Below are positions 23,572 to 31,867 of a DNA stretch of 41,091 nt, piece by piece. Made by a program: the position numbers and the translations under genes. The stretch lies in NCBI GenBank assembly GCA_964558715.1, contig CAZLFD010000008.1, positions 1 to 41,091 of the forward strand, given 5' to 3'. Source of the DNA: JBGSOV01 sp964558715 (GTDB lineage: Bacteria > Patescibacteriota > Gracilibacteria > CAIRYL01 > GCA-016699755). The first letter of the stretch is position 1; each line of letters starts with the position of its first letter. The notes under the pieces were generated by a model. The model worked only from the letters and a program-made list of their open reading frames with translations. It was not told the DNA's origin and searched no databases.

Positions 23572-25548
23572 ATGGGAGTGGTTGCCATGCAAAAGGCGGG
23601 GATTTTATTTACACGAGAGCAATCGCGTGCCGTCTTAGCTGCCGTGCAAGAGCTGGGTATTTTTGAAGTAATCGCTGGTCAAGATGAAGCTTCTCCTGCG
23701 CTTCCGGAAGAGTTTAGCGGAGTCGATGCAAAAATTGCTGATCTCGCGTTTGTTGCTCGTTACCTAGAAGAAAGTAAGGCCGACCCCAAAAACCTGCGCG
23801 AAAAACTTTTGGGCCAGCGTGTCGAAGCAGACGAAATGACAGCACTAAAATCCGCAACGAATGATTTCACGCGCGTTATCGACGCATGCGAGAATCTGCA
23901 AGAGCGAGAGGGGAAGGTTGTAGCCCGCAAGGCGAAGATAGCCGAACTGCAAGCTGCACTCACAGCATGGCATGGGCTGAACATCCCGCTCGACTTTCCT
24001 CGCGAGACCGCAAATGCCTATATAGAAGTGGGGACCGTAGAAGAAAAAGACTTTGGCGATTTTGCTGCTGAAATCGAAACCTTTCCACTGGCACACTTGT
24101 ATAAGGTGTCGGCATCAGAACAACATGTATACGTACTACTTGTATTTGCAAAAAGCATTGCCGATGAAATCACGTCGATCGTGGAATCTTATCGCTTTGC
24201 GCACGCCGAGTTCGAAGGTGCAAAAGGGACAGTAAAAGAAGAACAGCACAATCTGCAGAGCGAAGAAAAGCAGCTGGCGCACGACCTGCATGAGATTACG
24301 CAGCAAAAACAGCAGCTCGCGAAAGAGCACTTGCGTGAGGTAAAGCTAGCACACGATGCCCTTCTGTGGCAGCGTGATAAAAAACAGGCGATCGAATCAG
24401 CCGCTGGTTCTGAGCAAACAATATTCGTGCAGGGCTGGGTTCCACGCAGCCGCTTAGATGAACTAAAAGCCGTTGTTGCAAAGGTGACAGACCAGGCAGA
24501 TGTCATGGTGGTGCCAAGCGGAGAAGATGACATCGCTCCAAGTGAATTAGGAAATACAAAAGCACTCAAGCCGTTTGAAATCATTACCCGTTTCTTCGGG
24601 ATGCCAAAAGGCGGAGAAATGGATCCGACTCCGTTTGTGACCCCGTTTTTCGTCATCTTTTTTGGCTTCTGCCTCACAGATGCCGGCTATGGATTCTTGC
24701 TTGCCGCGACGTTCGCTTTCATATTATACGTGTTCCCGCTGGGCCGTGACTTGCGCGCAAGCGTGCGATTACTTATGTACTGTGGATTTTCGACGATAGT
24801 AATGGGTATCTTATTCGGTGGCTATTTCGGATTAACCACTGAGCAACTGCCGTTCTTAGTAAATCCGGCGGATGGTTATTTTTACGGTCAGGTGTTCGAT
24901 CCGCTTAATAACTTGATACCGAATGTGATGGTGCTCGCTTACGGCTTAGGACTATTTCAATTGCTTTTAGGAGTCGTGCTTTCGGGCATTATCCATGTTC
25001 GTGAAGGCAGGCCACTAGATACCGTTTTTATTACACTGCCGACTTTTCTCGCCGTAATATTCACCATTCTCTGGGCAATGGCAAAGTTTGGCGTTATGAT
25101 TCCAAGTGAATATGCTTCTGTCCTGGGTATGGTGCCACTGGCACTTTTGGCGGTGCTTGTCTTTTCGATGGGCAGCGGCAACATTTTTGTGCGTCCGTTA
25201 CTTGGAATCTTGATCGTTGCCAACGAAATCATCGGCTGGGCATCGATCGTGCTTTCGTACTCGCGTCTGTTCGCGTTAGGTTTGGCGACTGGAATCATTG
25301 CCATGTCGTTTAATCAGATTGCCGGAATGGCGTATGGAGCACTGCCGATTCTGCTTGGAATTCCTGCCATGCTCCTAATCATTTTACTGGGGCACACACT
25401 TAATCTGGGGCTCAACTTTATTGGCGCCCTAGTGCATACGGCACGTTTGCAATTTGTAGAGTTCTTTGGCCGCTATTTCGAAGGCGGAGGCAAGGCGTTT
25501 ACCCCGCTCAAACGGCAGACGGTGTACTTGTTCGATCCGAGCAAATAG
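23572..25548 (+). CDS. atpI: V-type ATPase subunit I (membrane stator)
   Basis: This 658-aa subunit a/I homologue forms the stator half-channel that passes ions to the K-ring. The N-terminal ~340 residues are cytosolic with long coiled-coils. The C-terminal half has about seven to eight membrane helices, beginning FVTPFFVIFFGFCLTDAGYG, a strongly conserved family motif. Later come IIGWASIVLSYSRLFALGLATG (channel region with the essential Arg) and LGHTLNLGLNFIGALVHTARLQFVEFFGRYFEGGGKAFTP. Two ATGs are close together (23572 and 23587); the first is used. It is tightly linked to the genes on either side. Confidence 0.95.
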   Translation: MGVVAMQKAGILFTREQSRAVLAAVQELGIFEVIAGQDEASPALPEEFSGVDAKIADLAFVARYLEESKADPKNLREKLLGQRVEADEMTALKSATNDFTRVIDACENLQEREGKVVARKAKIAELQAALTAWHGLNIPLDFPRETANAYIEVGTVEEKDFGDFAAEIETFPLAHLYKVSASEQHVYVLLVFAKSIADEITSIVESYRFAHAEFEGAKGTVKEEQHNLQSEEKQLAHDLHEITQQKQQLAKEHLREVKLAHDALLWQRDKKQAIESAAGSEQTIFVQGWVPRSRLDELKAVVAKVTDQADVMVVPSGEDDIAPSELGNTKALKPFEIITRFFGMPKGGEMDPTPFVTPFFVIFFGFCLTDAGYGFLLAATFAFILYVFPLGRDLRASVRLLMYCGFSTIVMGILFGGYFGLTTEQLPFLVNPADGYFYGQVFDPLNNLIPNVMVLAYGLGLFQLLLGVVLSGIIHVREGRPLDTVFITLPTFLAVIFTILWAMAKFGVMIPSEYASVLGMVPLALLAVLVFSMGSGNIFVRPLLGILIVANEIIGWASIVLSYSRLFALGLATGIIAMSFNQIAGMAYGALPILLGIPAMLLIILLGHTLNLGLNFIGALVHTARLQFVEFFGRYFEGGGKAFTPLKRQTVYLFDPSK

Positions 25549-25603
25549 GCAAAGATAGCGCTACTGTTTCTGGTTTTTTCTTCTTTTCTCTTTTTTCAAA
25601 CTT

Positions 25604-26068
25604 ATGGAAGACATTCTGATCAACTGGGGTCCGGCACTGGCCTTTGGCGGAGCGGCTCTGGCAGCTGGTTTAGGTGCTGGTGGTTCATCAGCCGGGTGTG
25701 GCGCAGCTGGTGAAGCCACAGCAGTCGTAACAGCCGAAAAACCACAGCTCAAACCCAAGATGATTTTGCTGCAGGTGATGCCTGGTTCACAGGTGATTTA
25801 CGGTTTCGTGATTGCGATGCTCATTTTGAATGGTGATGTCGCTAGCTACAATAGCACCCAAGGCGGGCAGGTATTCTTTGCCGGTTTAGCCATGGGTTTA
25901 GCCGCTTACTTTTCAGGAGCCTTTCAGGGCCGCGTTATTGCCTCGGGCACGCAGGCGGTTGCCAAAGATGAATCAGAACTCGGAAACGTGATTATCTTCG
26001 CCGCTGTGGTCGAGACTTTCGCCATTTTTGGATTCCTCGTCAGCTTCTTGATGCTGAACGCGGTCTAA
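25604..26068 (+). CDS. atpK: V-type ATPase subunit K (proteolipid rotor ring)
   Basis: This 154-aa proteolipid is a duplicated hairpin of four helices that forms the rotor ring. The ion-carrying Glu is E137 in VVETFAIFGF. Residues corresponding to the sodium ligands of Enterococcus hirae NtpK (Thr64, Gln65, Gln110, Glu139) are Ser62, Gln63 (MPGSQVIYGF), Gln108 (GAFQGR) and Glu137. All show the same two-residue offset. This points to Na+ binding, though family-level inference alone cannot prove ion choice. It follows subunit I after a T/C-rich spacer of 55 nt that lacks a Shine-Dalgarno. Confidence 0.95.
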   Translation: MEDILINWGPALAFGGAALAAGLGAGGSSAGCGAAGEATAVVTAEKPQLKPKMILLQVMPGSQVIYGFVIAMLILNGDVASYNSTQGGQVFFAGLAMGLAAYFSGAFQGRVIASGTQAVAKDESELGNVIIFAAVVETFAIFGFLVSFLMLNAV

Positions 26069-26095
26069 GAATCCCCTTTTCCTTACGAAATAACG

Positions 26096-26665
26096 ATGAC
26101 TATCGCACATATCACCGATACGATCTTGGCAAAGGCCAAGCAAGAAGCAGAGGTTATTTTGCGACAAGCGCGCCAAGATGCCGAAGCAATTACAAAACGT
26201 GAGTCTGATGCAACTGCTGAATTACTTGAGCAGATGGAGAAAGCTGCGGTGCAAAAAAAGGCGCAAATCGAACGAAAGGTCGATAATCTCGCCATGCACG
26301 AGCGCAAAGCCAAGCTTCTAGCGACCAAGCAGCAAGTCTTGGATGAAGTCTTCGCTACCGCCTTACAGCAGATATGTGATCAACATGCCGAAAAGAAGAA
26401 GATCATCGCAGCAATGCTCAAGTCGATCAATGCAAAGACTGGCGCTGTAAACCCAGTAAAAAACGATGAAGCGGTTGTCACCGATGCGGTAAAAGCCGCC
26501 GGTAAAGAGTTTACGGTTGGCAAATCGATCGAGGGTGAAGGAGGTTTTGTATTTGTTTCGAAAGATGTCGAAATGGACTTTCGCTTCGAAACCATCCTCT
26601 ACCAACAGTTGAAAAAAAGTTTGGAATATGATTTGAAAAATATCCTTTTTCCGCAGCACGCATGA
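26096..26665 (+). CDS. atpE: V-type ATPase subunit E (peripheral stalk)
   Basis: This 189-aa protein has an N-terminal charged helix (about 10-75, many Ala, Lys, Glu, Gln) followed by a smaller mixed alpha/beta domain with GEGGFVFVSKDVEMDFRFETIL near residues 140-170, the usual subunit E C-terminal pattern. It forms the peripheral stalk with the G/H-like subunit and contacts the catalytic head. Its stop overlaps the start of subunit C as ATGA, indicating translational coupling. Confidence 0.9.
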   Translation: MTIAHITDTILAKAKQEAEVILRQARQDAEAITKRESDATAELLEQMEKAAVQKKAQIERKVDNLAMHERKAKLLATKQQVLDEVFATALQQICDQHAEKKKIIAAMLKSINAKTGAVNPVKNDEAVVTDAVKAAGKEFTVGKSIEGEGGFVFVSKDVEMDFRFETILYQQLKKSLEYDLKNILFPQHA

Positions 26666-27660
26666 GTGCAGTGTCGTTTTTACCGGCTACGGCGCGAGCC
26701 GCCGCATTGTCTGACCGGCTCTTGGCAAGTGGGGAGGTAGAGCGCATGTTAGCTGCTCCTTCGGTCGATGAAGCATTTAAAATCTTGTATGACCTCCGCT
26801 GGGCGCAAGTCGCCGCCGATGCTAACGACACCGGGTACTTTGAACAGGTGATCGATGCCGGACTCTACGATGTAAAGCAGCTGATTAGAAGTGCGTCTCC
26901 ACGAGCGGAGTTGCCGCAATTCATCCTCTATTGGCACGACCTGCTCAACGCCAAAGCTACTCTCGCCGCCACACAAGCCGGAAAGAAATACGAGGATATT
27001 CGTGAAGATCTTTCTGATCTCAGCTATTTTCCAAAGCGAATCGCTTTTGACATTCTTGAGACTGGCGCGACACCAGAACCGGTAGCAGCCCAGTTTATGT
27101 ATCCGGCACTAATCGAGGCAAAAGGGATTCTCGAAAAACATCCCGATCGCATGAGTGACGCCGAAACCCTACTCGATAGTGCTTTTTTTGTCGCCCTCTA
27201 CCGCCTTACCGTCAAGCTTGCCAGCCCAGCTATTTCGCGATTCTTCGACCGTATGGTCGAAGCAGAGAACATCAAGAAACGCGTGCGCATCGGGAATGAT
27301 GCGAAGGTCACCATGGTCGCACCACGATTGGGGAATGCTGGGATTGCGATCAACGATTGGGAAGATGGCATGCGTGCCTCGACGCTCAAACCGTTTTTAG
27401 ACGAAGGGCTCGCACTTGCAGCGGAGAATAGATCACTTGCCGACTGGGAGATTGCTCTCGATATGAACGTGCTACAGAGTTTATTCTGGGCTGCCAAGGC
27501 AAACCCTTTTGGCCCGGCAGGATTAGTGCTCTATTTTTTCACAAAAGAGCGCAATGCCGAGATCATCCGTACGATTCTCGTTGGCAAGCAAAATGGCATC
27601 GCCACAGAATCCATCCGCAAAATGATCGACCCATATTTTACATCGCTGCGCCATTCATGA
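26662..27660 (+). CDS. atpC: V-type ATPase subunit C (d-like, rotor socket)
   Basis: This 332-aa soluble, largely helical protein fits V/A-type subunit C, which caps the K-ring and connects it to the central shaft. Family features are an N-terminal ARAAALSDRLLASGEVERML helix, and repeated segments ending in VRIGNDAKVTMVAPRLGNAG and NPFGPAGLVLYFFTKERNAEIIRTILVGKQNGI, the latter typical of the C-terminus. Length is close to the family norm. It overlaps its neighbours on both sides with ATGA junctions. Confidence 0.92.
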   Translation: MSAVSFLPATARAAALSDRLLASGEVERMLAAPSVDEAFKILYDLRWAQVAADANDTGYFEQVIDAGLYDVKQLIRSASPRAELPQFILYWHDLLNAKATLAATQAGKKYEDIREDLSDLSYFPKRIAFDILETGATPEPVAAQFMYPALIEAKGILEKHPDRMSDAETLLDSAFFVALYRLTVKLASPAISRFFDRMVEAENIKKRVRIGNDAKVTMVAPRLGNAGIAINDWEDGMRASTLKPFLDEGLALAAENRSLADWEIALDMNVLQSLFWAAKANPFGPAGLVLYFFTKERNAEIIRTILVGKQNGIATESIRKMIDPYFTSLRHS

Positions 27661-28010
27661 AGTATAGCATCGCCATTGTCGGTCGACGCGAAGAGATTCT
27701 CGGTTTTGCCGCGGTCGGGCTTCGTATATTCCCGGTAAAAGATATCGGGCAGGCGCGAGACACCTTGATCGACCTCAAGCGCCGAGTTTCAGAAGATGCA
27801 CGTGCCGAAGAAGGAGAAAAGTTCGCTATTGTGTTTGTAATGGAAGAATTTATCCGTGAATTGACTGATGAAGAATTTGCAAAACTTTCTGCGGGCGCTT
27901 TGCCGGCTATTATCTCCCTTCCCGGTAATACCGGCAGCACCGGATACGGGAATGAAAAAATCCGACGTATCGTCGAAAAAGCTGTTGGTTCTGATATTTT
28001 TGGCAACTAA
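27657..28010 (+). CDS. atpF: V-type ATPase subunit F (central shaft)
   Basis: This 117-aa Rossmann-like small protein begins YSIAIVGRREEILGFAAVGLRIF, the classic subunit F start (IAVIGD..T..GF.LAG). It has FVMEEFIRE in the middle and ends IRRIVEKAVGSDIF. It sits on the central shaft with subunit D and tunes ATP hydrolysis. Its stop overlaps the start of the lipoprotein gene (TAATG), so the lipoprotein is translationally coupled to the ATPase operon. Confidence 0.92.
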   Translation: MKYSIAIVGRREEILGFAAVGLRIFPVKDIGQARDTLIDLKRRVSEDARAEEGEKFAIVFVMEEFIRELTDEEFAKLSAGALPAIISLPGNTGSTGYGNEKIRRIVEKAVGSDIFGN

Positions 28011-28702
28011 TGAAGCACTTTTTGCTTACCATCGGCGCTCTTGCACTATTGACTGCCTGCACTCCGCCGGCCTCAGAGCAGACTCCTCCACTCCCAGCAG
28101 GTAATAACGGGATAACTATCGAAGACGGCAGTTTACCTGGAATGCCATCACCACCAGCAAATCCGCCACAAGAAGATGAAGAAATCACCTACTGCACACA
28201 AGACGTGAAAGAATGCCCCAACGGTTCGTTTGTCGGACGCGAAGGCCCAGATTGCGAATTTGCCAAGTGTCCGAGCGAAGACTTGCTACAGCCGACCCCA
28301 GAAGACACACCGGTCGCTTGTGCGCAAGACGCCAAAATCTGTCCAGACGGGAGTTCGGTTGGTCGTACTGGTCCAAACTGTGAGTTTGCCGCCTGCCCTG
28401 ATGAAGATGAAGAGGAGCCAATAGAAGACGAGACTAATCCGGCAGAAGCAGTTGATGAAGGTGGGGATGAGTCAGATGCAGCACCTGCAGCGGAAGATGG
28501 AGTAGTCGAAGCCGAAGCATCTGGCATAGTTGAAACGGAGATAGAAGCTGCTCTGGTTCAAACATTTGAAATCGTGCCCGATGCCGGTGATCCGCAAGGT
28601 CCGTTTGGCTGTAATAACGACGCCAAAGTCTGCGAAGACGGCACCACATACAGTCGCGTTGGCCCAAGTTGCAGCTTTCCCGAATGTCCTCCCCAAGAAT
28701 AA
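28010..28702 (+). CDS. Lipoprotein with three 4-Cys repeats, inside V-ATPase operon
   Basis: This 230-aa protein has a lipoprotein signal peptide with lipobox LTAC (Cys17 lipidated), then a Pro/Glu-rich linker. Three copies of a 27-residue unit follow at residues 62-88, 104-130 and 201-227, each with the exact spacing C-x6-C-x12-C-x4-C and the core CPDGSSVGRTGPNCEFAxCP. An acidic Glu/Asp/Ala linker separates repeats 2 and 3. The repeats probably form two disulfides each outside the membrane. Similar units occur in other CPR surface proteins; function is unknown. It starts on the stop of subunit F and is followed 28 nt later by subunit A, so it is an insertion within an otherwise standard operon order. 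Confidence 0.85.
   Translation: MKHFLLTIGALALLTACTPPASEQTPPLPAGNNGITIEDGSLPGMPSPPANPPQEDEEITYCTQDVKECPNGSFVGREGPDCEFAKCPSEDLLQPTPEDTPVACAQDAKICPDGSSVGRTGPNCEFAACPDEDEEEPIEDETNPAEAVDEGGDESDAAPAAEDGVVEAEASGIVETEIEAALVQTFEIVPDAGDPQGPFGCNNDAKVCEDGTTYSRVGPSCSFPECPPQE
28193..28690 (+). repeat. Three copies of a 27-residue Cys repeat
   Basis: Units at 28193-28273, 28319-28399 and 28610-28690 encode the same cysteine pattern. The first two are closest to each other; the third is more diverged and separated by about 70 acidic residues. Confidence 0.85.
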
Positions 28703-28730
28703 TCTTTTTTTCTTATCTTTCCATCAACCA

Positions 28731-30491
28731 ATGTCTGATCAAGGTGTAATCATTAAAGTCTCTGGCCCGCTAATTGTTGCGGAGAATCTGGAAGGCGCAA
28801 AGATGTACGAAGTAGTCCGTGTTTCTTCTGAAAACCTCGTTGGCGAGGTAATCGAACTAGCTGGCGATAAGGCCTCGATTCAGGTGTACGAAGACACTTC
28901 CGGTATTCATCCGTGTGAGAAGGTGACCCGCACCGGTGAAACCTTGTCGGTCGATTTGGGTCCGGGTTTGCTGCAGTCGATTTACGACGGTGTGCAGCGG
29001 CCATTAGAGCTGATCGAGAAAGAGTCGAATTCTGCCTTTATCGCTCGTGGTATTGATGTTCCAGGAATTTCACGCACCAAGAAGTGGGATTTTACAGCAG
29101 TCGCCGAAACCGGTAGTAAAGTAAACGAAGGCGATGTGCTCGGCACCGTGCAAGAAACCACGCTCATCGAGCATAAAGTCATGGTTCCGCCCGGTGTTTC
29201 GGGTACACTCACATCAATCGAATCGGGGAGCAAAACAGTAGAAGAGACGATTGCCGTTATCGAAACAAGTGAAGGAAAAGAAGAAGTGAAGATGCTGCAA
29301 AAATGGCCGATCCGCCGCCCACGCCCTATCGCGCAAAAGCGCGTGCCACAAACACCGCTGGTAACAGGAGGTCGCTCTATCGACACCATGTTCCCGCTCG
29401 CCAAAGGCGGAGCCGGGTGTATTCCTGGGCCGTTCGGTTCGGGAAAAACGGTTACCCAGCAGGGTCTCGCAAAATACTGCGACGCGCAGGTGATCGTATA
29501 TATCGGTTGTGGTGAACGCGGTAATGAGATGACGGAGGTGTTGAATGAGTTCCCACATCTGACCGACCCGAACAGTGGCGAGCCACTGATGAAACGTACC
29601 GTGATGATCGCAAACACTTCGAATATGCCGGTAGCCGCGCGTGAAGCTTCCGTCTATACAGGAATCACGATTGGTGAATATTATCGCGACATGGGCTACT
29701 CGGTAGCACTGATGGCAGATTCGACCAGTCGTTGGGCAGAAGCCATGCGTGAGATAAGCGGACGTCTGGAGGAGATGCCGGGTGAAGAAGGCTACCCTGC
29801 CTATCTTGCTTCGCGCACTGCCAGTTTTTACGAACGGGCCGGTGCAGTAACTTGCTTAGGTGCTGATAAGCGTGAAGGTGCGCTCACCGTGGTAGGAGCG
29901 GTTTCCCCTCCTGGTGGTGACCTTTCAGAACCGGTTACGCAGAATACTCTGCGCGTGACGAAATGCTTCTGGGGGTTAGATGCCTCACTTGCCTACAAAC
30001 GCCATTTTCCGGCAATCAACTGGCTCAATAGCTACTCACTCTATACCGATAATGTTATTGATTATTGGAGAAAGAACGTAGCGGAAGATTATCCCGAAGT
30101 ACGCGCAACCGCGCTAGACTTATTACAAGAAGAAGCGAAGCTCGAAGAAATCGTGAAACTCGTGGGGATGGAATCACTCTCAAGCCGCGAAAAATTGGTA
30201 CTGCTCGTTGCCAAATCGATTCGCGAAGACTTTCTCTTTCAAAATGCGTTTGACCCAGAAGATGCCTACACCACGCCAAAGAAGCAATACGGCATCCTCA
30301 AGGCGATTGTCACGCTTTACCAGGCGGGATTAAAAGTTGTCGAAGATCCTGAGTTCGAGTTCAAGAAATTGCAAGAGAATGCTATAATCGGCGAACTCGC
30401 CCATGCAAAAGACATTCCGAATGGAGAGGATGAGAAATTTGCCGATCTCACCAGCAAAGTCGAGAAAGAAGTTTTGGCACTTGCAAGGTAA
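28731..30491 (+). CDS. atpA: V-type ATPase catalytic subunit A
   Basis: This 586-aa catalytic subunit hydrolyses or makes ATP at the A-B interface. The N-terminal barrel (about 1-70), the A-specific non-homologous insert (about 110-190), the P-loop GPFGSGKT at 233-240, the catalytic Glu262 in GCGERGNE, the Walker B-region VALMADSTSRWAEAMREISGRLEEMPGEEGYPAYL and the GAVSPPGGDLSEPVT loop are all present. Length is normal. ATG 28731 starts MSDQGVIIKVSGP as expected; the frame upstream overlaps the lipoprotein gene. The regulatory subunit B and shaft subunit D genes, which normally follow, are not here; an unrelated gene follows. Confidence 0.97.
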   Translation: MSDQGVIIKVSGPLIVAENLEGAKMYEVVRVSSENLVGEVIELAGDKASIQVYEDTSGIHPCEKVTRTGETLSVDLGPGLLQSIYDGVQRPLELIEKESNSAFIARGIDVPGISRTKKWDFTAVAETGSKVNEGDVLGTVQETTLIEHKVMVPPGVSGTLTSIESGSKTVEETIAVIETSEGKEEVKMLQKWPIRRPRPIAQKRVPQTPLVTGGRSIDTMFPLAKGGAGCIPGPFGSGKTVTQQGLAKYCDAQVIVYIGCGERGNEMTEVLNEFPHLTDPNSGEPLMKRTVMIANTSNMPVAAREASVYTGITIGEYYRDMGYSVALMADSTSRWAEAMREISGRLEEMPGEEGYPAYLASRTASFYERAGAVTCLGADKREGALTVVGAVSPPGGDLSEPVTQNTLRVTKCFWGLDASLAYKRHFPAINWLNSYSLYTDNVIDYWRKNVAEDYPEVRATALDLLQEEAKLEEIVKLVGMESLSSREKLVLLVAKSIREDFLFQNAFDPEDAYTTPKKQYGILKAIVTLYQAGLKVVEDPEFEFKKLQENAIIGELAHAKDIPNGEDEKFADLTSKVEKEVLALAR

Positions 30492-30495
30492 TCCG

Positions 30496-30547
30496 CCCTT
30501 TTTCCCCTAAATCAGGTGAATAAAAGGGGGTTGTTTTGAAGGGAAAA
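30496..30547 (+). terminator. Possible terminator after V-ATPase subunit A
   Basis: CCCTTTT (30496-30502) can pair with AAAAGGG (30532-30538) across a long loop, with TTGTTTT after it. It is weak, but it sits right after the last V-ATPase gene in the cluster. Confidence 0.35.
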
Positions 30548-30586
30548 TCCGCTCATGCTACTTATGTTCGTTGTTTCCAGATTCAC

Positions 30587-30988
30587 ATGGCCGATACCCG
30601 CCTCAACTTCGCGCATCTCTGCGACACCGCCTTTCTCAGTAAAGACGGGAAGCTAAATATTATCGGCATTTTCGAGAATATTATGGTCGCCCAACTGCCG
30701 GCGCGCCACCCGCGCATGACCTTGGTTATGAATCTGCATTTAACAAAAGGCAGCCATCCTTTTAAAGTGCGTATGGTAAAAGATGATGGCAACAAAACGG
30801 TGACGCAAGTCGAAGGGAATATTGAATACAAAAGCGAAGAAGGTAATGCCGGGCTGATAAACGAATTTGTAGATGTAACCATCGACGCCGCCGGCAAATA
30901 CAGCTTAGAGATTTGGGTTGATAACGAACCGGTCGGTGAGAATGGGAAATTGACGTTTACAGTTGCGGAGCGGCAAAATAAACAGTGA
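30587..30988 (+). CDS. DUF6941-like small protein
   Basis: This 133-aa soluble protein has an N-terminus ADTRLNFAHLCDTAFLSKDGKLNIIGIFENI and a beta-rich body ending in SLEIWVDNEPVGENGKLTFTV. From memory this matches the DUF6941 family, whose function is unknown; the tail resembles an immunoglobulin-like beta sandwich. There is no signal peptide. ATG 30587 gives the conserved start; an upstream start at 30536 would overlap the possible terminator. It occupies the place where the V-ATPase B gene would be expected, but nothing links it to the ATPase. Confidence 0.7.
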   Translation: MADTRLNFAHLCDTAFLSKDGKLNIIGIFENIMVAQLPARHPRMTLVMNLHLTKGSHPFKVRMVKDDGNKTVTQVEGNIEYKSEEGNAGLINEFVDVTIDAAGKYSLEIWVDNEPVGENGKLTFTVAERQNKQ

Positions 30989-31026
30989 TTCATTTTTAAT
31001 GGAATAATAACCTCCTGCATATTTGT

Positions 31027-31045
31027 CACTCGAGCTTGTCGAGAG
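31027..31045. repeat. Short CTCGA palindrome (REP-like)
   Basis: CTCGA (31029-31033), GCTTG, TCGAG (31039-31043) in the spacer before efp. The sequence type, CTCGAGCTTGTCGAG, resembles dispersed intergenic palindromes in many bacterial genomes. Only one copy is in this window. Confidence 0.35.
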
Positions 31046-31182
31046 GTCTATGATTTTTTACTCATCGCTCATTCCTCCACTTCGCTCATTCCATTCGCTC
31101 CCGTCGGATTGACAAAAAGCCACTCCCTACTTGCTGTTCACTACTGACTTCTGACATAATCCATTCGATATTTCCCTGATTC

Positions 31183-31746
31183 ATGTACTCGCTAGGAGAG
31201 CTCCGCGTTGGCCATTCTGTAATCATCGATGGCGAACCGTATGTCGTTACCACTTGTCAACACAGCAAACAAGCTCGCGGTGCCGGTGTGCTGAAGACCA
31301 CGATGAAAAATTTAAAGACCGGGGCGACGGTGCCAAAAACGTTTCAGGGCAATGAAAAACTGGCGCCCGCCGAAGTCGGCTTTTTTCGCGCACAGTATTT
31401 GTACCAGAGCGGTGAGGAATACGAATTTATGAACAGTGAGAACTACGAACAGTTCACCATTGCGGCAGATATGCTCGGCGATGATGCGGCCTTTTTGAAG
31501 GAAGGCGAAGAGGTAGATGTGCGTCATTTTGAAGGGCAACCAATCCAGGTGCAGTTTCCGCCGTCTTTACAATTTGAAGTAACAGAAACACCACCCGGCG
31601 TAAAAGGCGACACCGCCCAGGGCGGAACCAAACCGGCCACACTCGAAAACGGCCTTATCATACAGGTGCCGCTTTACGTGAACGAAGGTGATCAGGTGCA
31701 GATCAACACCGAAACAAAAGAATTTCAAAAACGCATTCAGGGGTAG
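31183..31746 (+). CDS. efp: Elongation factor P
   Basis: This 187-aa protein is a full-length EF-P, which helps ribosomes through polyproline stretches. All three beta-barrel domains are recognisable: YSLGELRVGHSVIIDGEPYVV at the N-terminus, the middle OB domain with YLYQSGEEYEFMNSENYEQF, and the C-terminal domain with PPGVKGDTAQGGTKPATLENGLIIQVPLYVNEGD. The loop entering the peptidyl-transferase centre reads SKQARGAG, with Arg32 at the tip where E. coli has the modified Lys34. No modification gene (EarP, EpmA/B) is visible. It is monocistronic, and no Shine-Dalgarno is seen. Confidence 0.96.
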   Translation: MYSLGELRVGHSVIIDGEPYVVTTCQHSKQARGAGVLKTTMKNLKTGATVPKTFQGNEKLAPAEVGFFRAQYLYQSGEEYEFMNSENYEQFTIAADMLGDDAAFLKEGEEVDVRHFEGQPIQVQFPPSLQFEVTETPPGVKGDTAQGGTKPATLENGLIIQVPLYVNEGDQVQINTETKEFQKRIQG

Positions 31747-31867
31747 CTCTTCGTAGCTTCGATTACACTCGCGCTCATAGCTCCAAATTCGCCTAATACT
31801 ACAAGTGGATGAGAGAAAGTGCAGTTTTTTTAGGAAAATACGTGCTGAAAATTCAAGTTAAAACGTC

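Noticed and set aside
28566..28730. N-terminal extension of V-ATPase subunit A from 28566
   Set aside because: It overlaps the lipoprotein gene in another frame. The family start MSDQGVI lies at ATG 28731.
2277..30988. Alternative genetic code with TGA as Gly (as in Gracilibacteria/SR1)
   Set aside because: TGA is the natural stop of amt, pdxT, atpE, atpC, tetR and the DUF6941-like gene, and no conserved protein contains in-frame TGA.
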